This document shows positions 1 through 6,353 of a stretch of 6,353 nucleotides of DNA, piece by piece. The translations under genes and the position numbers were made by a program. Location of the stretch: NCBI GenBank assembly GCA_937957775.1, contig CALFXV010000070.1, positions 1 through 6,353 of the forward strand. The letters run 5' to 3'. The notes under the pieces are model-generated. The model did not search any database. It was not told the origin of the DNA and saw only the letters and a program-made list of their open reading frames with translations. The first letter of the stretch is position 1. Every line of letters starts with the position of its first letter. Origin of the DNA: an uncultured Methylotenera sp. (lineage in GTDB: Bacteria > Pseudomonadota > Gammaproteobacteria > Burkholderiales > Methylophilaceae).

Positions 1-278
1 TTGCCATTAGTGGTGCTGGTCAAGGTGCTGTTGGCCGGCAAACTACTGGTGCGGGATGTGCCTTTTAAGTCCATCGCGCCCGTGGTTTTTATCAAGGCTG
101 GCAGAACATTGTTGCCGCTACCGGTCATGGTCACGCTGGTCAATGGCGTGGTTTCACCGATATTTAGGGCAAAGCTGACCGCACCGGAACCGGCATTAAT
201 CGTCAGGGTTTTCGCGCCATTAATGACCTGACCAAAGGCGATGTCGGCATTGCTGGTGCTGAAGCTGCTGTCAGCGCT
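1..278 (-). other. Beta-strand-rich continuation after unit 2, cut by the window edge
   Basis: The frame stays open to the left edge through 'NADIAFGQVINGAKTLTI', 'GSGAVSFALNIGETTPLTSV' and 'NVLPALIKTTGAMDLKG'. This is again solenoid-type sequence. There is no membrane anchor, barrel, sorting motif or stop. The gene therefore continues beyond position 1. Confidence 0.6.
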
Positions 279-3200
279 TAAGGTGACGCCCGTGCCGACG
301 TAGGTTTGCGCGCCGCTGGTGGCTAGCGCGCCGGCCGTGGTAATGGTGGTAGCTTTAGTAATCAGTGAGGCTAAAGCCGTGGTTTGCCCTAAGCTGGCGC
401 CTAAATTCACCGTACCGCTGCCCGTGGCAGCAATCACAGTCAAGGCATGGTTGCCATCGACGCTGCCGTTAAAGCTGATTTCGCCACCTTGATTTTGCGT
501 CACGGCAATTGAACCGTTGGTGCCGGCGCTAAGTTGCACCGTGCCGGAACCCGCGCCCGCTGTGGTGGTTCCTCCGCCGGCCCCACCATTGCCGCCCGTG
601 GCGTAAGTCGAATTACCGTTGCCACCGCTGGCACCGGCAGCGACTAGGGTGGTAGATGATCCTATGGTGAGCACGGACGCTGCGCCACCGCCACCGCCAC
701 CGCCACCGTAGTCGTAGTAACTGTAATTGCCACTGCTCCATGTATCGCTACCACCTGCTGTGCCAGCCAATCCGGAGTTGGATAGGGCATTGCTTCCGGC
801 CGCTCCAGCAACCGTTGCGTTAGCATTTGCACCGAATGCGCCTGGAACAATTTGTAGGGCTGTGCCTACTGCTAAATCAACACTAAGTTGATAGGTACCA
901 GATAATCCGCTAGCACTGCCTAGCGCCGAAAAGTATGCCCATGTTCCATTGACCGAATAATACCTAGATTGCGTCCCCGTTCCACCCGTGCCCCCAGCCG
1001 CACCAATTAGGCTGAAACTGATCGGCATACTGGACAGGTAACCACCAACCGCGATGCTGGTGAGGCCAGGGGTGGTGTAATTAACCGTGGTCGCCACGCC
1101 CATGGCGATGAGGCTGATGTCGTTGCCGATGACGACCGGCCCGTTGTAAATCTGGCTGGCCGCCGTGATGTTGGCATTCAAGTTAATCGCCGTTGAACTG
1201 GTCACCGTTAAGGTGCCAGGGTGCGTGGTGCCACCGACGATGCCGTTAAAGCTCACGTCACCGGCACCGGCGTTGATGGTCAAATCTTGGTAACCGTTAA
1301 TCGTGGTCGTGGAGCCAAAGAAGGTGATGGCCTTGTCGGTCGAGGTTAAGCTAATCGCTTGGGTGGATAAGGTAATCGGGCCGGTGTAAGTTTGCGTACC
1401 GGCATTGCTCACCACGTTTTTAGCCATGGTAATGCCGCCAGTGCTGCTTAAGGCCAGGTTGCCACTGGTAGTGATGCCGTCCACGCTCAGCACCGTGCCC
1501 ACCGTGTAACCGGAATTCTCCAAGAAGGTAATGACGCCGGTGTTGGCCGCCAAGGTGGTGATGGCATTGCCGCTGTTGCTTAAGCTGTAAGTACCGCCCG
1601 TGCCCAGCAGCCTTAAACCCAGCGCAGCAATTTTTTCTGATTGGCTGACGCTGGCCGTCGTGCTCAATGTCAGGTTGCTGCTGGTGGTTAAGCCGGTGCT
1701 GCTGTTAACGCTACCAATGGCGTAACCGCTGTTCTCTAAGAACGATACCGTGCCGGTACTACCGGCCAAAGTGGTGATGGCGTTGCCGGTGTCGGTTAAG
1801 GTGTAGTTACCGCCCACACCGAGTAATTCCAAGCTAGGCGTATCAATTTTTTGGCTTTGCGTGACGCTGCCGGTTGAGTTTAAAGTCAGGCTGGTGCTGG
1901 TCGTCAAACCGACCGTGTTCACGCTGCCGATGGCAAAGCCGCTGTTCTCTAAGAACGATACCGTGCCGGTGCTGCCGGCCAAAGTGGTGATGGTGTTGCC
2001 GGTGTTGGTTAAGGTGTAAGTACCGCCGCTGCCCAACAACTCCAAGCCGCTGGCGCTGATGAGATCGCTTTGCGTCACCGTGCCTGTGGAACTCAATCTC
2101 AAGTTGCCGGTAGTGGTCATGCCCACGCTGGAAGTCACTGTACCAACCGTGCCGATAGCAAAGCCGCTGTTCTCTAAGAAGTAAACATTACCGGTGCTGC
2201 CGGCCAAGGTGGTGATGGCGTTGGCCGTGTCGGTTAGCGTGTAATTACCCGCCGCACCCAATAGTTGCAAGCCCGCTGCCGTCAAGGAAGCGCCGCTCGC
2301 TTGGGTCACGTTGCCGGTGGTGTTAAGTGTCAGGTTGTTGGTGCCGACGCTGACCGCGCCGGTGAATTCAATGCCACTGCTGCTAGCCCCAGCACTGCGC
2401 AAGCTGACGTGATCGTTAAAGGTGTAAGCCGCTACCGTCACTTTGCCGGTGGCGGTTAGGCTACCTAGGTTAATCATGGCAAAGCCGTTGCTGATTAAAT
2501 CCAACTCGGCCGTGCTCAAGGCCAAGGTGCCCGCCGCACCGGCCACGCCCATAGTGGTCGTCGCCGTGCGCGGCTGTATGGTCACGGTGTTCGTGCCAGT
2601 GATCGCACCAGCTAAAGTAATGTCGTCCGTGGTGAGGGTGAGGTTGTTGGCAGACATGGTGAAGGTAGCAGAACTTCCCGTAACAATGCCAGCCGCGGTC
2701 AAGGTCACGCTGGTGCCCAAGGTGATCGCACCGCTATAGGTTTGCGTGCCACTGACGATGATGCTGCTGGTGTTAATTTGCGTGGTGCCGCTCACCAACA
2801 GATTTTTAGATGTGCCGCTTAATGTCACCGTGTCGCCCGTTGCATCACCAAACACCGCATTACCGGTCACGGTCATATTATGAGCGCCCGCCACTTGGCC
2901 ATTGAAAGTGGTGGTGCTCACCTCAAACAGCGTGGTGTTATTGAGCGTGACCAATGGACCAATGTAGCTTTGCGTGCCCACCGTTTTAATGTTGGCTGCC
3001 GTGGCCGTAATGGCTGTGGTGATTTCACTGGCGGTGCTGCTGAGGGACGTCAGCGCGGTGCTTTGGCCTAAGCTGGTGCCTAAATTAATGCTGCCGCTGG
3101 CCGTTGCGGCGATTAGGGTAAGCGCCTTATTGCCATCAACGCTGCCGTTGAAGGTAATTTCCCCGCCTTGGTTTTGTGTCACCACAATGGAACCGCTGGC

Positions 3201-6200
3201 GCCATTGGCCAACTGCGTGCTGCTGGTAGCCGTACTAATAGCGCTAGGCGTGCCGGTGTAACCCGTTGTGCCTCCGCCGGCTCCGCCTGCGCCGCCTGAA
3301 TAGATGCTGTAATTGCGGCCTTGCGCACCGGTCGCACCCTTAGCCACAAGCGTACCGGTACTACCAATTGTAACGATGCTGGCACCACCACCACCACCAC
3401 CACCGGCATAAGATGATCCATAAGCACCCGTGCTGCCAGCCGTGCCTAACAATGAAGCGCCACCAGATCCCGGATAGTAATAAGATCCACTTGCGCCACC
3501 TGCACCCGGTGCCAAACTAATGCTGGTGCCGGCTGCTAAACTGAAGCTGGCCGTGTAAACAGGGGAAGCGCCAGTGTTATATGGGCTGGCATTACCCCAA
3601 TAGTCTTGGCCACCAACCCCGCCTGCCCCACCGGTTAAAGTGAATGTCACCGGCATGGTGGATAAATAGCCGCCTATACTCAAATTGGTCACCGCACTGC
3701 TGTCGCTGTAAGTGACCGATTGCGCCACGCCCATGGCGATGAGGCTGATGTCATTGCCGATGACGACCGGCCCGTTGTAAATCTGGCTGGCCGCCGTGAT
3801 GTTGGCATTCAAGTTAATCGCCGTTGAACTGGTCACCGTTAAGGTGCCAGGGTGCGTGGTGCCACCGACGATGCCGTTAAAGCTCACGTCACCGGCACCG
3901 GCGTTGATGGTCAAATCTTGGTAACCGTTAATCGTGGTCGTGGAGCCAAAGAAGGTGATGGCCTTGTCGGTCGAGGTTAAGCTAATCGCTTGGGTGGATA
4001 AGGTAATCGGGCCGGTGTAAGTTTGCGTACCGGCATTGCTCACCACGTTTTTAGCCATGGTAATGCCGCCAGTGCTGCTTAAGGCCAGGTTGCCACTGGT
4101 AGTGATGCCGTCCACGCTCAGCACCGTGCCCACCGTGTAACCGGAATTCTCCAAGAAGGTAATGACGCCGGTGTTGGCCGCCAAGGTGGTGATGGCATTG
4201 CCGCTGTTGCTTAAGCTGTAAGTACCGCCCGTGCCCAGCAGCCTTAAACCCAGCGCAGCAATTTTTTCTGATTGGCTGACGCTGGCCGTCGTGCTCAATG
4301 TCAGGTTGCTGCTGGTGGTTAAGCCGGTGCTGCTGTTAACGCTACCAATGGCGTAACCGCTGTTCTCTAAGAACGATACCGTGCCGGTACTACCGGCCAA
4401 AGTGGTGATGGCGTTGCCGGTGTCGGTTAAGGTGTAGTTACCGCCCACACCGAGTAATTCCAAGCTAGGCGTATCAATTTTTTGGCTTTGCGTGACGCTG
4501 CCGGTTGAGTTTAAAGTCAGGCTGGTGCTGGTCGTCAAACCGACCGTGTTCACGCTGCCGATGGCAAAGCCGCTGTTCTCTAAGAACGATACCGTGCCGG
4601 TGCTGCCGGCCAAAGTGGTGATGGTGTTGCCGGTGTTGGTTAAGGTGTAAGTACCGCCGCTGCCCAACAACTCCAAGCCGCTGGCGCTGATGAGATCGCT
4701 TTGCGTCACCGTGCCTGTGGAACTCAATCTCAAGTTGCCGGTAGTGGTCATGCCCACGCTGGAAGTCACTGTACCAACCGTGCCGATAGCAAAGCCGCTG
4801 TTCTCTAAGAAGTAAACATTACCGGTGCTGCCGGCCAAGGTGGTGATGGCGTTGGCCGTGTCGGTTAGCGTGTAATTACCCGCCGCACCCAATAGTTGCA
4901 AGCCCGCTGCCGTCAAGGAAGCGCCGCTCGCTTGGGTCACGTTGCCGGTGGTGTTAAGTGTCAGGTTGTTGGTGCCGACGCTGACCGCGCCGGTGAATTC
5001 AATGCCACTGCTGCTAGCCCCAGCACTGCGCAAGCTGACGTGATCGTTAAAGGTGTAAGCCGCTACCGTCACTTTGCCGGTGGCGGTTAGGCTACCTAGG
5101 TTAATCATGGCAAAGCCGTTGCTGATTAAATCCAACTCGGCCGTGCTCAAGGCCAAGGTGCCCGCCGCACCGGCCACGCCCATAGTGGTCGTCGCCGTGC
5201 GCGGCTGTATGGTCACGGTGTTCGTGCCAGTGATCGCACCAGCTAAAGTAATGTCGTCGGTAGTGAGGGTTAAGTTGTTGGCAGCCATGGTGAAGGTAGC
5301 AGAATTGCTGGTCACCAGCGTCGCACTGGTGGTGGTGGTGTCACCCAACACATTGGTGCCGCCCACTGCCCCATTGAATGTGATGCTGCCTACCCCACTG
5401 GAACCGGTTGTGACATTTAAAGTGCGTGCCGAGGTGTTATCGTAACTGTCTACCGTGCCATTAAAGGTAATGGTGCTGTTGCTGGCGGTCATGGTGGTGT
5501 TGGTTTTGATCAAGACCGCGTTGTTGTATTCCTGGGTGCCGGTGGTGGTGATTAAGGCCGCATCGATCACCGTGGTACCGGTACCGGACGTGACAAAGGT
5601 GGTGGCGTTAATGTTGCCACGGATAGTGAACACATCGGAACCGGTGTTGGCTACGCCAAGGTAAGCAAACGGCACGATGCCGCCCACGGCCCCGGAAATA
5701 ATGAAGTTACCGACACCAGGATACAGGTTGAGGGTTTCGGTGTAATTGGTGGTGCCGTCCAAGCTGCTAGCAAAACTCATCGGCTGATTGACCGTTCTGA
5801 TATTACTGCTTAAGGCCACTACTCGCACAGGATCGGAGAAAGTAAAGCTGGCATCGCCGGTACCGTTCAGATTGACGGTTTTTAGGTAAATGATGGCACC
5901 ATTGGTATTAAAGGTGATGGGGTCAGTAAAGATCTGAGTGCTGGCGTTAATATCAGAAATGGTGATGCTGCCGGTGGTGGCCGAACCAAAGGTGATGCCG
6001 GTAAAGCCATCCACCAAATAAGTCAGCTCGGTGGCGGTTAAATCCAACACATTATCTGGGCTGTCGTTGCTGATGTTGCCTATAACCATGGACCGACTGC
6101 TGGTGCTGGGACTGATGCTTAACGTCGACTGGCCGTAGATATTTACCGTCGGGTTAAATTCGTCGGCAACGATGCTGATTGCGCCTAGGCCATTGCCAGC

Positions 6201-6353
6201 ACTGCCTATCGCGACCGTGCTTAATACGCCAGAGCCAGTACTCAAGCTCAGCGTTTTATTGGCCCCACTGATGGCGCCATTTAAATTCAGCGCTCGGTTG
6301 GCTGTGCTGTTGCCAGCGGATGTGTAGATCTCGGTGGTCGCCGTATCATTAAA
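1..6353 (-). CDS. Giant repetitive beta-solenoid surface protein (adhesin-like), internal fragment open at both ends
   Basis: A single minus-strand frame is open from 6353 down to 3 (2117 codons, no stop). Neither the true start nor the stop is in the window. Residues are numbered here from 6353. The protein consists of short alternating strands rich in Thr, Ser, Gly, Asn and Val (for example 'NNLTLTTDDITLAGAITG'), with no Cys seen and few charged residues. This is typical of filamentous-haemagglutinin-like or S-layer-like giant secreted proteins folded as beta-solenoids. Order: unique region (residues about 12-350), first identical block (366-877), Gly-rich domain (900-1035), 'VTQNQGG' module, spacer, second identical block (1243-1754), second Gly-rich domain (1776-1938), second 'VTQNQGG' module. 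Adhesion or surface structure is the likely role but is inferred from architecture only. No signal peptide, TPS domain, autotransporter barrel or RTX signal is visible. The first ten or eleven codons come from a sequencing adapter and are not part of the gene. Confidence 0.9.
279..515 (-). other. VTQNQGG / QTYVG beta module, copy 2
   Basis: These 79 residues follow the second Gly-rich domain: 'GSIAVTQNQGGEISFNG', 'SVDGNHALTVIAA', 'GTVNLGASLGQTTALASL', then 'GAQTYVGTGVTL'. It aligns with 2943-3194 over its whole length, with many substitutions and a few length differences. So the long repeat unit extends beyond the identical block into the Gly-rich and post-Gly modules. Confidence 0.6.
540..1028 (-). 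other. Glycine-rich domain, copy 2 (ALK/LTK-GRD-like pattern)
   Basis: This covers about residues 1776-1938, longer than copy 1. The same element order is kept: 'MPISFSLIGAAGGTGG'; a longer loop with 'YYSVNGTWAYF'; 'YQLSVDLAVGTALQIVPGAF'; 'AGAAGSNALSNSGLAG'; 'YSYYDY' followed by an 8-Gly run; 'AASVLTIGSSTTLVAAGASG'; 'GGNGGAGGGTTTAG'. The strand elements are conserved against copy 1 while the loops differ in sequence and length. That is what a folded domain under divergent loop evolution would show. It lies just after the second identical block, as copy 1 does after the first. Confidence 0.45.
684..707 (-). repeat. (GGTGGC)4 coding microsatellite, 8-Gly run
   Basis: Four copies of a 6-bp unit encode eight glycines with alternating GGT and GGC codons, at the equivalent position of the second Gly-rich domain. 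The different repeat unit and length compared with the first copy show that the Gly run has changed independently in the two domains. Confidence 0.85.
1458..2333 (-). repeat. Four tandem LLG/FLENSG beta-solenoid repeats (array 2)
   Basis: This array is identical to array 1. Its repeats are at 2103-2333 (77 residues), 1890-2102 (71), 1674-1889 (72) and 1458-1673 (72). Within an array the four repeats have diverged from one another, mostly in the segment after the 'VTQ' motif and before 'LLG'. Between arrays each repeat is identical to its positional partner. So the arrays were copied as a whole rather than built independently. Confidence 0.85.
2437..2529 (-). other. LxxxEL beta module, copy 3
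   Basis: This is the exact counterpart, inside the second identical block, of the module at 5068-5160. It precedes the 'YTFNDHVSLRSAG' strand and the four-repeat LLG/FLENSG array, so the order module, spacer, array is the same in both units. Confidence 0.5.
2674..2942 (-). other. Spacer between the two long units
   Basis: This beta-strand-rich stretch links the first post-Gly module to the second identical block. It contains 'TTTFNGQVAGAHNMTVTG', 'DTVTLSGTSKNLLVSG' and another Q-aromatic motif, 'GTQTYSGAITLGTSVTL', near 2720-2752. At its C-terminal end, 'SSATFTMSANNLTLTTDD' matches the lead-in of the first block ('NSATFTMAANNLTLTTDD'). The rest does not obviously match the corresponding region upstream of the first block. 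Confidence 0.5.
2943..3194 (-). other. VTQNQGG / QSYIG beta module, copy 1
   Basis: These 84 residues directly follow the first Gly-rich domain. They begin 'GSIVVTQNQGGEITFNG', run through 'SVDGNKALTLIAA', 'GSINLGTSLGQSTALTSL' and end 'GTQSYIGPLVTL'. The succession 'ITFNGSVDG..LTLIA', 'LGTSLGQxTALxSL' and 'xQxYxGxV' is familiar from haemagglutinin-like and S-layer-like beta-strand repeat proteins. It is clearly homologous to, but diverged from, 279-515. Confidence 0.6.
3250..3656 (-). other. Glycine-rich domain, copy 1 (ALK/LTK-GRD-like pattern)
   Basis: This covers about residues 900-1035. The order of elements is: strand 'MPVTFTLTGGAGGVGG'; Tyr/Trp/Asn/Pro loop; strand and turn 'FSLAAGTSISLAPGAGG'; 'GSYYYPGSGG'; 'GTAGSTGAYG'; a 7-Gly run followed by 'ASIVTIGSTGTLVAKGATG'; 'GGAGGAGGGTTGYTG'. 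Short strands interleaved with Gly tracts, including 'GTxIxLxPG' and polyGly followed by a strand, a turn and 'LVAxG', resemble the glycine-rich domain first named in ALK/LTK receptors. Homologues of that domain occur in bacteria and it folds with polyglycine-II helices. The pattern match is by eye, so the family call is moderate. It could instead be a generic low-complexity Gly-rich linker, though the preserved strand order in both copies argues for a folded domain. Confidence 0.45.
3384..3404 (-). repeat. (GGT)7 coding microsatellite, 7-Gly run
   Basis: On the plus strand this is seven ACC triplets in a row; on the coding strand it is seven identical GGT glycine codons, inside the first Gly-rich domain. 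Pure triplet runs are prone to slippage, but length changes in steps of three keep the frame. The expected effect is a longer or shorter Gly run rather than on/off switching. Confidence 0.85.
4089..4964 (-). repeat. Four tandem LLG/FLENSG beta-solenoid repeats (array 1)
   Basis: Four in-frame repeats of 77, 71, 72 and 72 residues lie at 4734-4964, 4521-4733, 4305-4520 and 4089-4304. Each follows the plan L-x-L-(N/S)-(S/T)-T-x-x-V-(T/S)-Q, about ten variable residues, L-x-L-L-G-x-x-G-x-Y-(T/S)-L, 'NAITTLA', then 'FLENSG(F/Y)', 'IGTV' or 'IGSV', and a closing 'TTSxN'. The most constant segment is 'AGSTGTVSFLENSGFAIG'. Period and composition fit a multi-turn right-handed beta-solenoid segment. 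The most variable stretch (residues about 11-20 of each repeat: ASGASLTAAG, QSDLISASG, QSQKIDTPS, QSEKIAALG) could form an exposed loop. That is inference; the repeats themselves are directly visible. Confidence 0.85.
5068..5160 (-). other. LxxxEL beta module, copy 2
   Basis: This encodes 'TLALSTAELDLISNGF' followed by 'AMINLGSLTATGKVTV', just downstream of the 'TVTIQPRTATTTMGVAG' strand. It lies inside the first identical block and has an exact copy at 2437-2529 and a divergent relative at 5961-6052. The conserved features are the L-x-L-S-x-A-E-L core, an I/V two residues later, then G-F and a hydrophobic strand. The pattern is familiar from haemagglutinin-like giant proteins. No specific function is known to me. 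Confidence 0.5.
5305..6321 (-). other. Non-duplicated N-terminal-side beta-strand-rich region of the giant protein
   Basis: This covers about residues 12-350 of the fragment and has no second copy in the window. It contains irregular beta-strand repeats of the kind 'ALNLNGAISGANKTLSLS' and 'SITFNGAVGGTNVLG', plus one LxxxEL module (5961-6052). It also has two loose versions of the recurring Q-aromatic motif, 'STQIFTDPITF' near 5930 and 'GTQEYNNAVLI' near 5525. It has somewhat more Asp, Glu, Arg and Pro and is less regular than the downstream units. It is probably part of the same solenoid. No catalytic motif or known ligand site is recognisable. Confidence 0.6.
5961..6052 (-). other. LxxxEL beta module, copy 1 (divergent)
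   Basis: The stretch reads 'VLDLTATELTYLVDGF' then 'TGITFGSATTGSITI'. It matches in pattern the module found at 5068-5160 and 2437-2529 ('TLALSTAELDLISNGF' then 'AMINLGSLTATGKVTV'): L-x-L-(S/T)-x-x-E-L, a short helix-like turn, G-F, then a strand ending in I/L-G-S. Similar 'L(S/T)xAELDxI' segments recur in large bacterial haemagglutinin-like and S-layer-like proteins, where they sit between solenoid stretches. The function is unknown; a capping or turn element is a guess. Confidence 0.5.
6322..6353 (-). other. Illumina P5 adapter contamination at the contig end
   Basis: Read on the minus strand, 6350 to 6322 matches all 29 bases of the Illumina P5 flow-cell oligo (it begins AATGATACGGCGACC and ends GAGATCTACAC). 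The last three plus-strand bases are AAA. On the flow cell P5 is preceded by a T-rich linker, so a read running past P5 would continue into A's, as seen. A 29-base exact match by chance is not credible. The index and read-1 primer expected between P5 and an insert are missing: the coding sequence resumes at once with ATCCGCTGG. This suggests a P5 mispriming product or an assembly join. The adapter happens to translate in frame to a plausible-looking 'NDTATTEIYT'. These bases should be trimmed before annotation. Confidence 0.95.

Larger units (their letters stand above)
1092..2627 (-). repeat. Large in-frame direct repeat, copy 2 (1536 bp, 512 codons)
   Basis: This is the partner of 3723-5258 and encodes residues 1243-1754 with identical amino acids. 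From 1123 to 2627 the two copies look identical base for base, including all synonymous positions. On the right, weaker similarity continues to about 2673. On the left, identity stops at 1091, where 'AMGVA' is followed by 'TTVNYTTPG' here but 'QSVTYSDSS' in copy 1. Because synonymous sites are also identical, protein-level selection cannot explain the match. A recent duplication, conversion event or assembly duplication is required. Confidence 0.95.
3723..5258 (-). repeat. Large in-frame direct repeat, copy 1 (1536 bp, 512 codons)
   Basis: This segment aligns with 1092-2627 at a constant offset of 2631 bp. Reading both copies side by side I found one difference, A at 3753 against G at 1122, a silent Asn codon change. 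It encodes residues 366-877: the 'TTDDITLAGAITG' strand, an LSTAEL module, four LLG/FLENSG repeats, a 'TQTYTGPITL' segment and 'SQIYNGPVVIGNDISLI'. Similarity continues past the right edge to about 5304 with several substitutions (shared 'SATFTM'). At the left edge it falls abruptly at 3722 to a clearly diverged but homologous sequence. Confidence 0.95.

Noticed and set aside
662..850. Minus-strand open frame of 62 codons over the second Gly-rich domain (a similar one at 3179-3427)
   Set aside because: They are in a different frame from the continuous coding frame, and their Val/Ala and Val runs are the polyGly microsatellites read out of phase.
1458..2333. CRISPR array or other regularly spaced DNA repeat
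   Set aside because: The 71-77-codon period is a protein repeat in frame, with no short conserved DNA repeat and unique-spacer pattern.
1092..5258. Transposon, insertion sequence or integrated element as the source of the 1.5-kb direct repeat
   Set aside because: The repeat is entirely coding and in frame, has no terminal inverted repeats or transposase, and its edges continue into homologous sequence at one side.
5570..5590. Palindromic GGTACCGGTACC as an operator or recombination site
   Set aside because: It encodes an ordinary Gly-Thr-Gly-Thr stretch in the middle of the gene, and such runs are expected from GGT/ACC codons.
1..5664. Short plus-strand open frames (for example 1-231, 2443-2739, 2974-3261, 5074-5445, 5455-5664)
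   Set aside because: They are antisense shadows of the long minus-strand frame. Their Val/Leu/Pro-rich translations are what reverse-complemented Thr/Gly/Asn codons give, and two of them recur only because the underlying block is duplicated.
6322..6350. Residues NDTATTEIYT as a natural part of the adhesin
   Set aside because: The DNA is an exact 29-base match to the P5 oligo followed by A's at the very end of the sequence, so the plausible translation is a coincidence or the result of in-frame mispriming.

Overview
The whole window is the interior of one very large gene on the minus strand. One frame (codon first bases at plus-strand positions congruent to 2 mod 3, starting at 6353) stays open for all 2117 codons, with no start or stop inside the window. 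It encodes a repetitive protein rich in Gly, Thr, Ser, Asn, Ala and Val. I found no Cys, only about three Trp, and few Lys or Arg. This is the typical composition of giant secreted or surface-bound beta-solenoid proteins (filamentous-haemagglutinin-like, S-layer-like or autotransporter-like adhesins). The secretion signal and the outer-membrane or cell-wall anchor lie outside the window, so the secretion route cannot be read here. Composition and style suggest a Gram-negative bacterium, probably a proteobacterium, but this is a weak inference and no other gene is available to test it.

Layout from N- to C-terminus (right to left). 6322-6353 is not biological: it is an exact copy of the Illumina P5 oligo followed by AAA, so the window ends at an untrimmed contig end. 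5305-6321 is a non-duplicated beta-strand-rich region with one 'LTATEL' module. Then come two units in tandem, offset by 2631 bp (877 codons, in frame). Each unit contains: (i) a 1536-bp block, 3723-5258 and 1092-2627, in which I see a single silent difference; the block includes an LSTAEL module and four 71-77-residue 'LLG...FLENSG' repeats; (ii) a glycine-rich domain of about 135-160 residues with a 7- or 8-Gly run; (iii) a 'VTQNQGG ... QxYxG' beta module; (iv) a less conserved spacer. Parts (ii) to (iv) have diverged strongly between the units while part (i) is identical. This points to recent gene conversion or recombination within the gene, or to an assembly artefact.

The most interesting biological candidate is the glycine-rich domain. 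Its order of short beta-strands and Gly-rich tracts resembles the ALK/LTK-type glycine-rich domain (polyglycine-II fold), inserted between beta-solenoid stretches of a bacterial giant adhesin. No RNA genes, promoters, terminators, mobile elements or CRISPR arrays were seen. The short open frames in other frames are shadows of the large gene.
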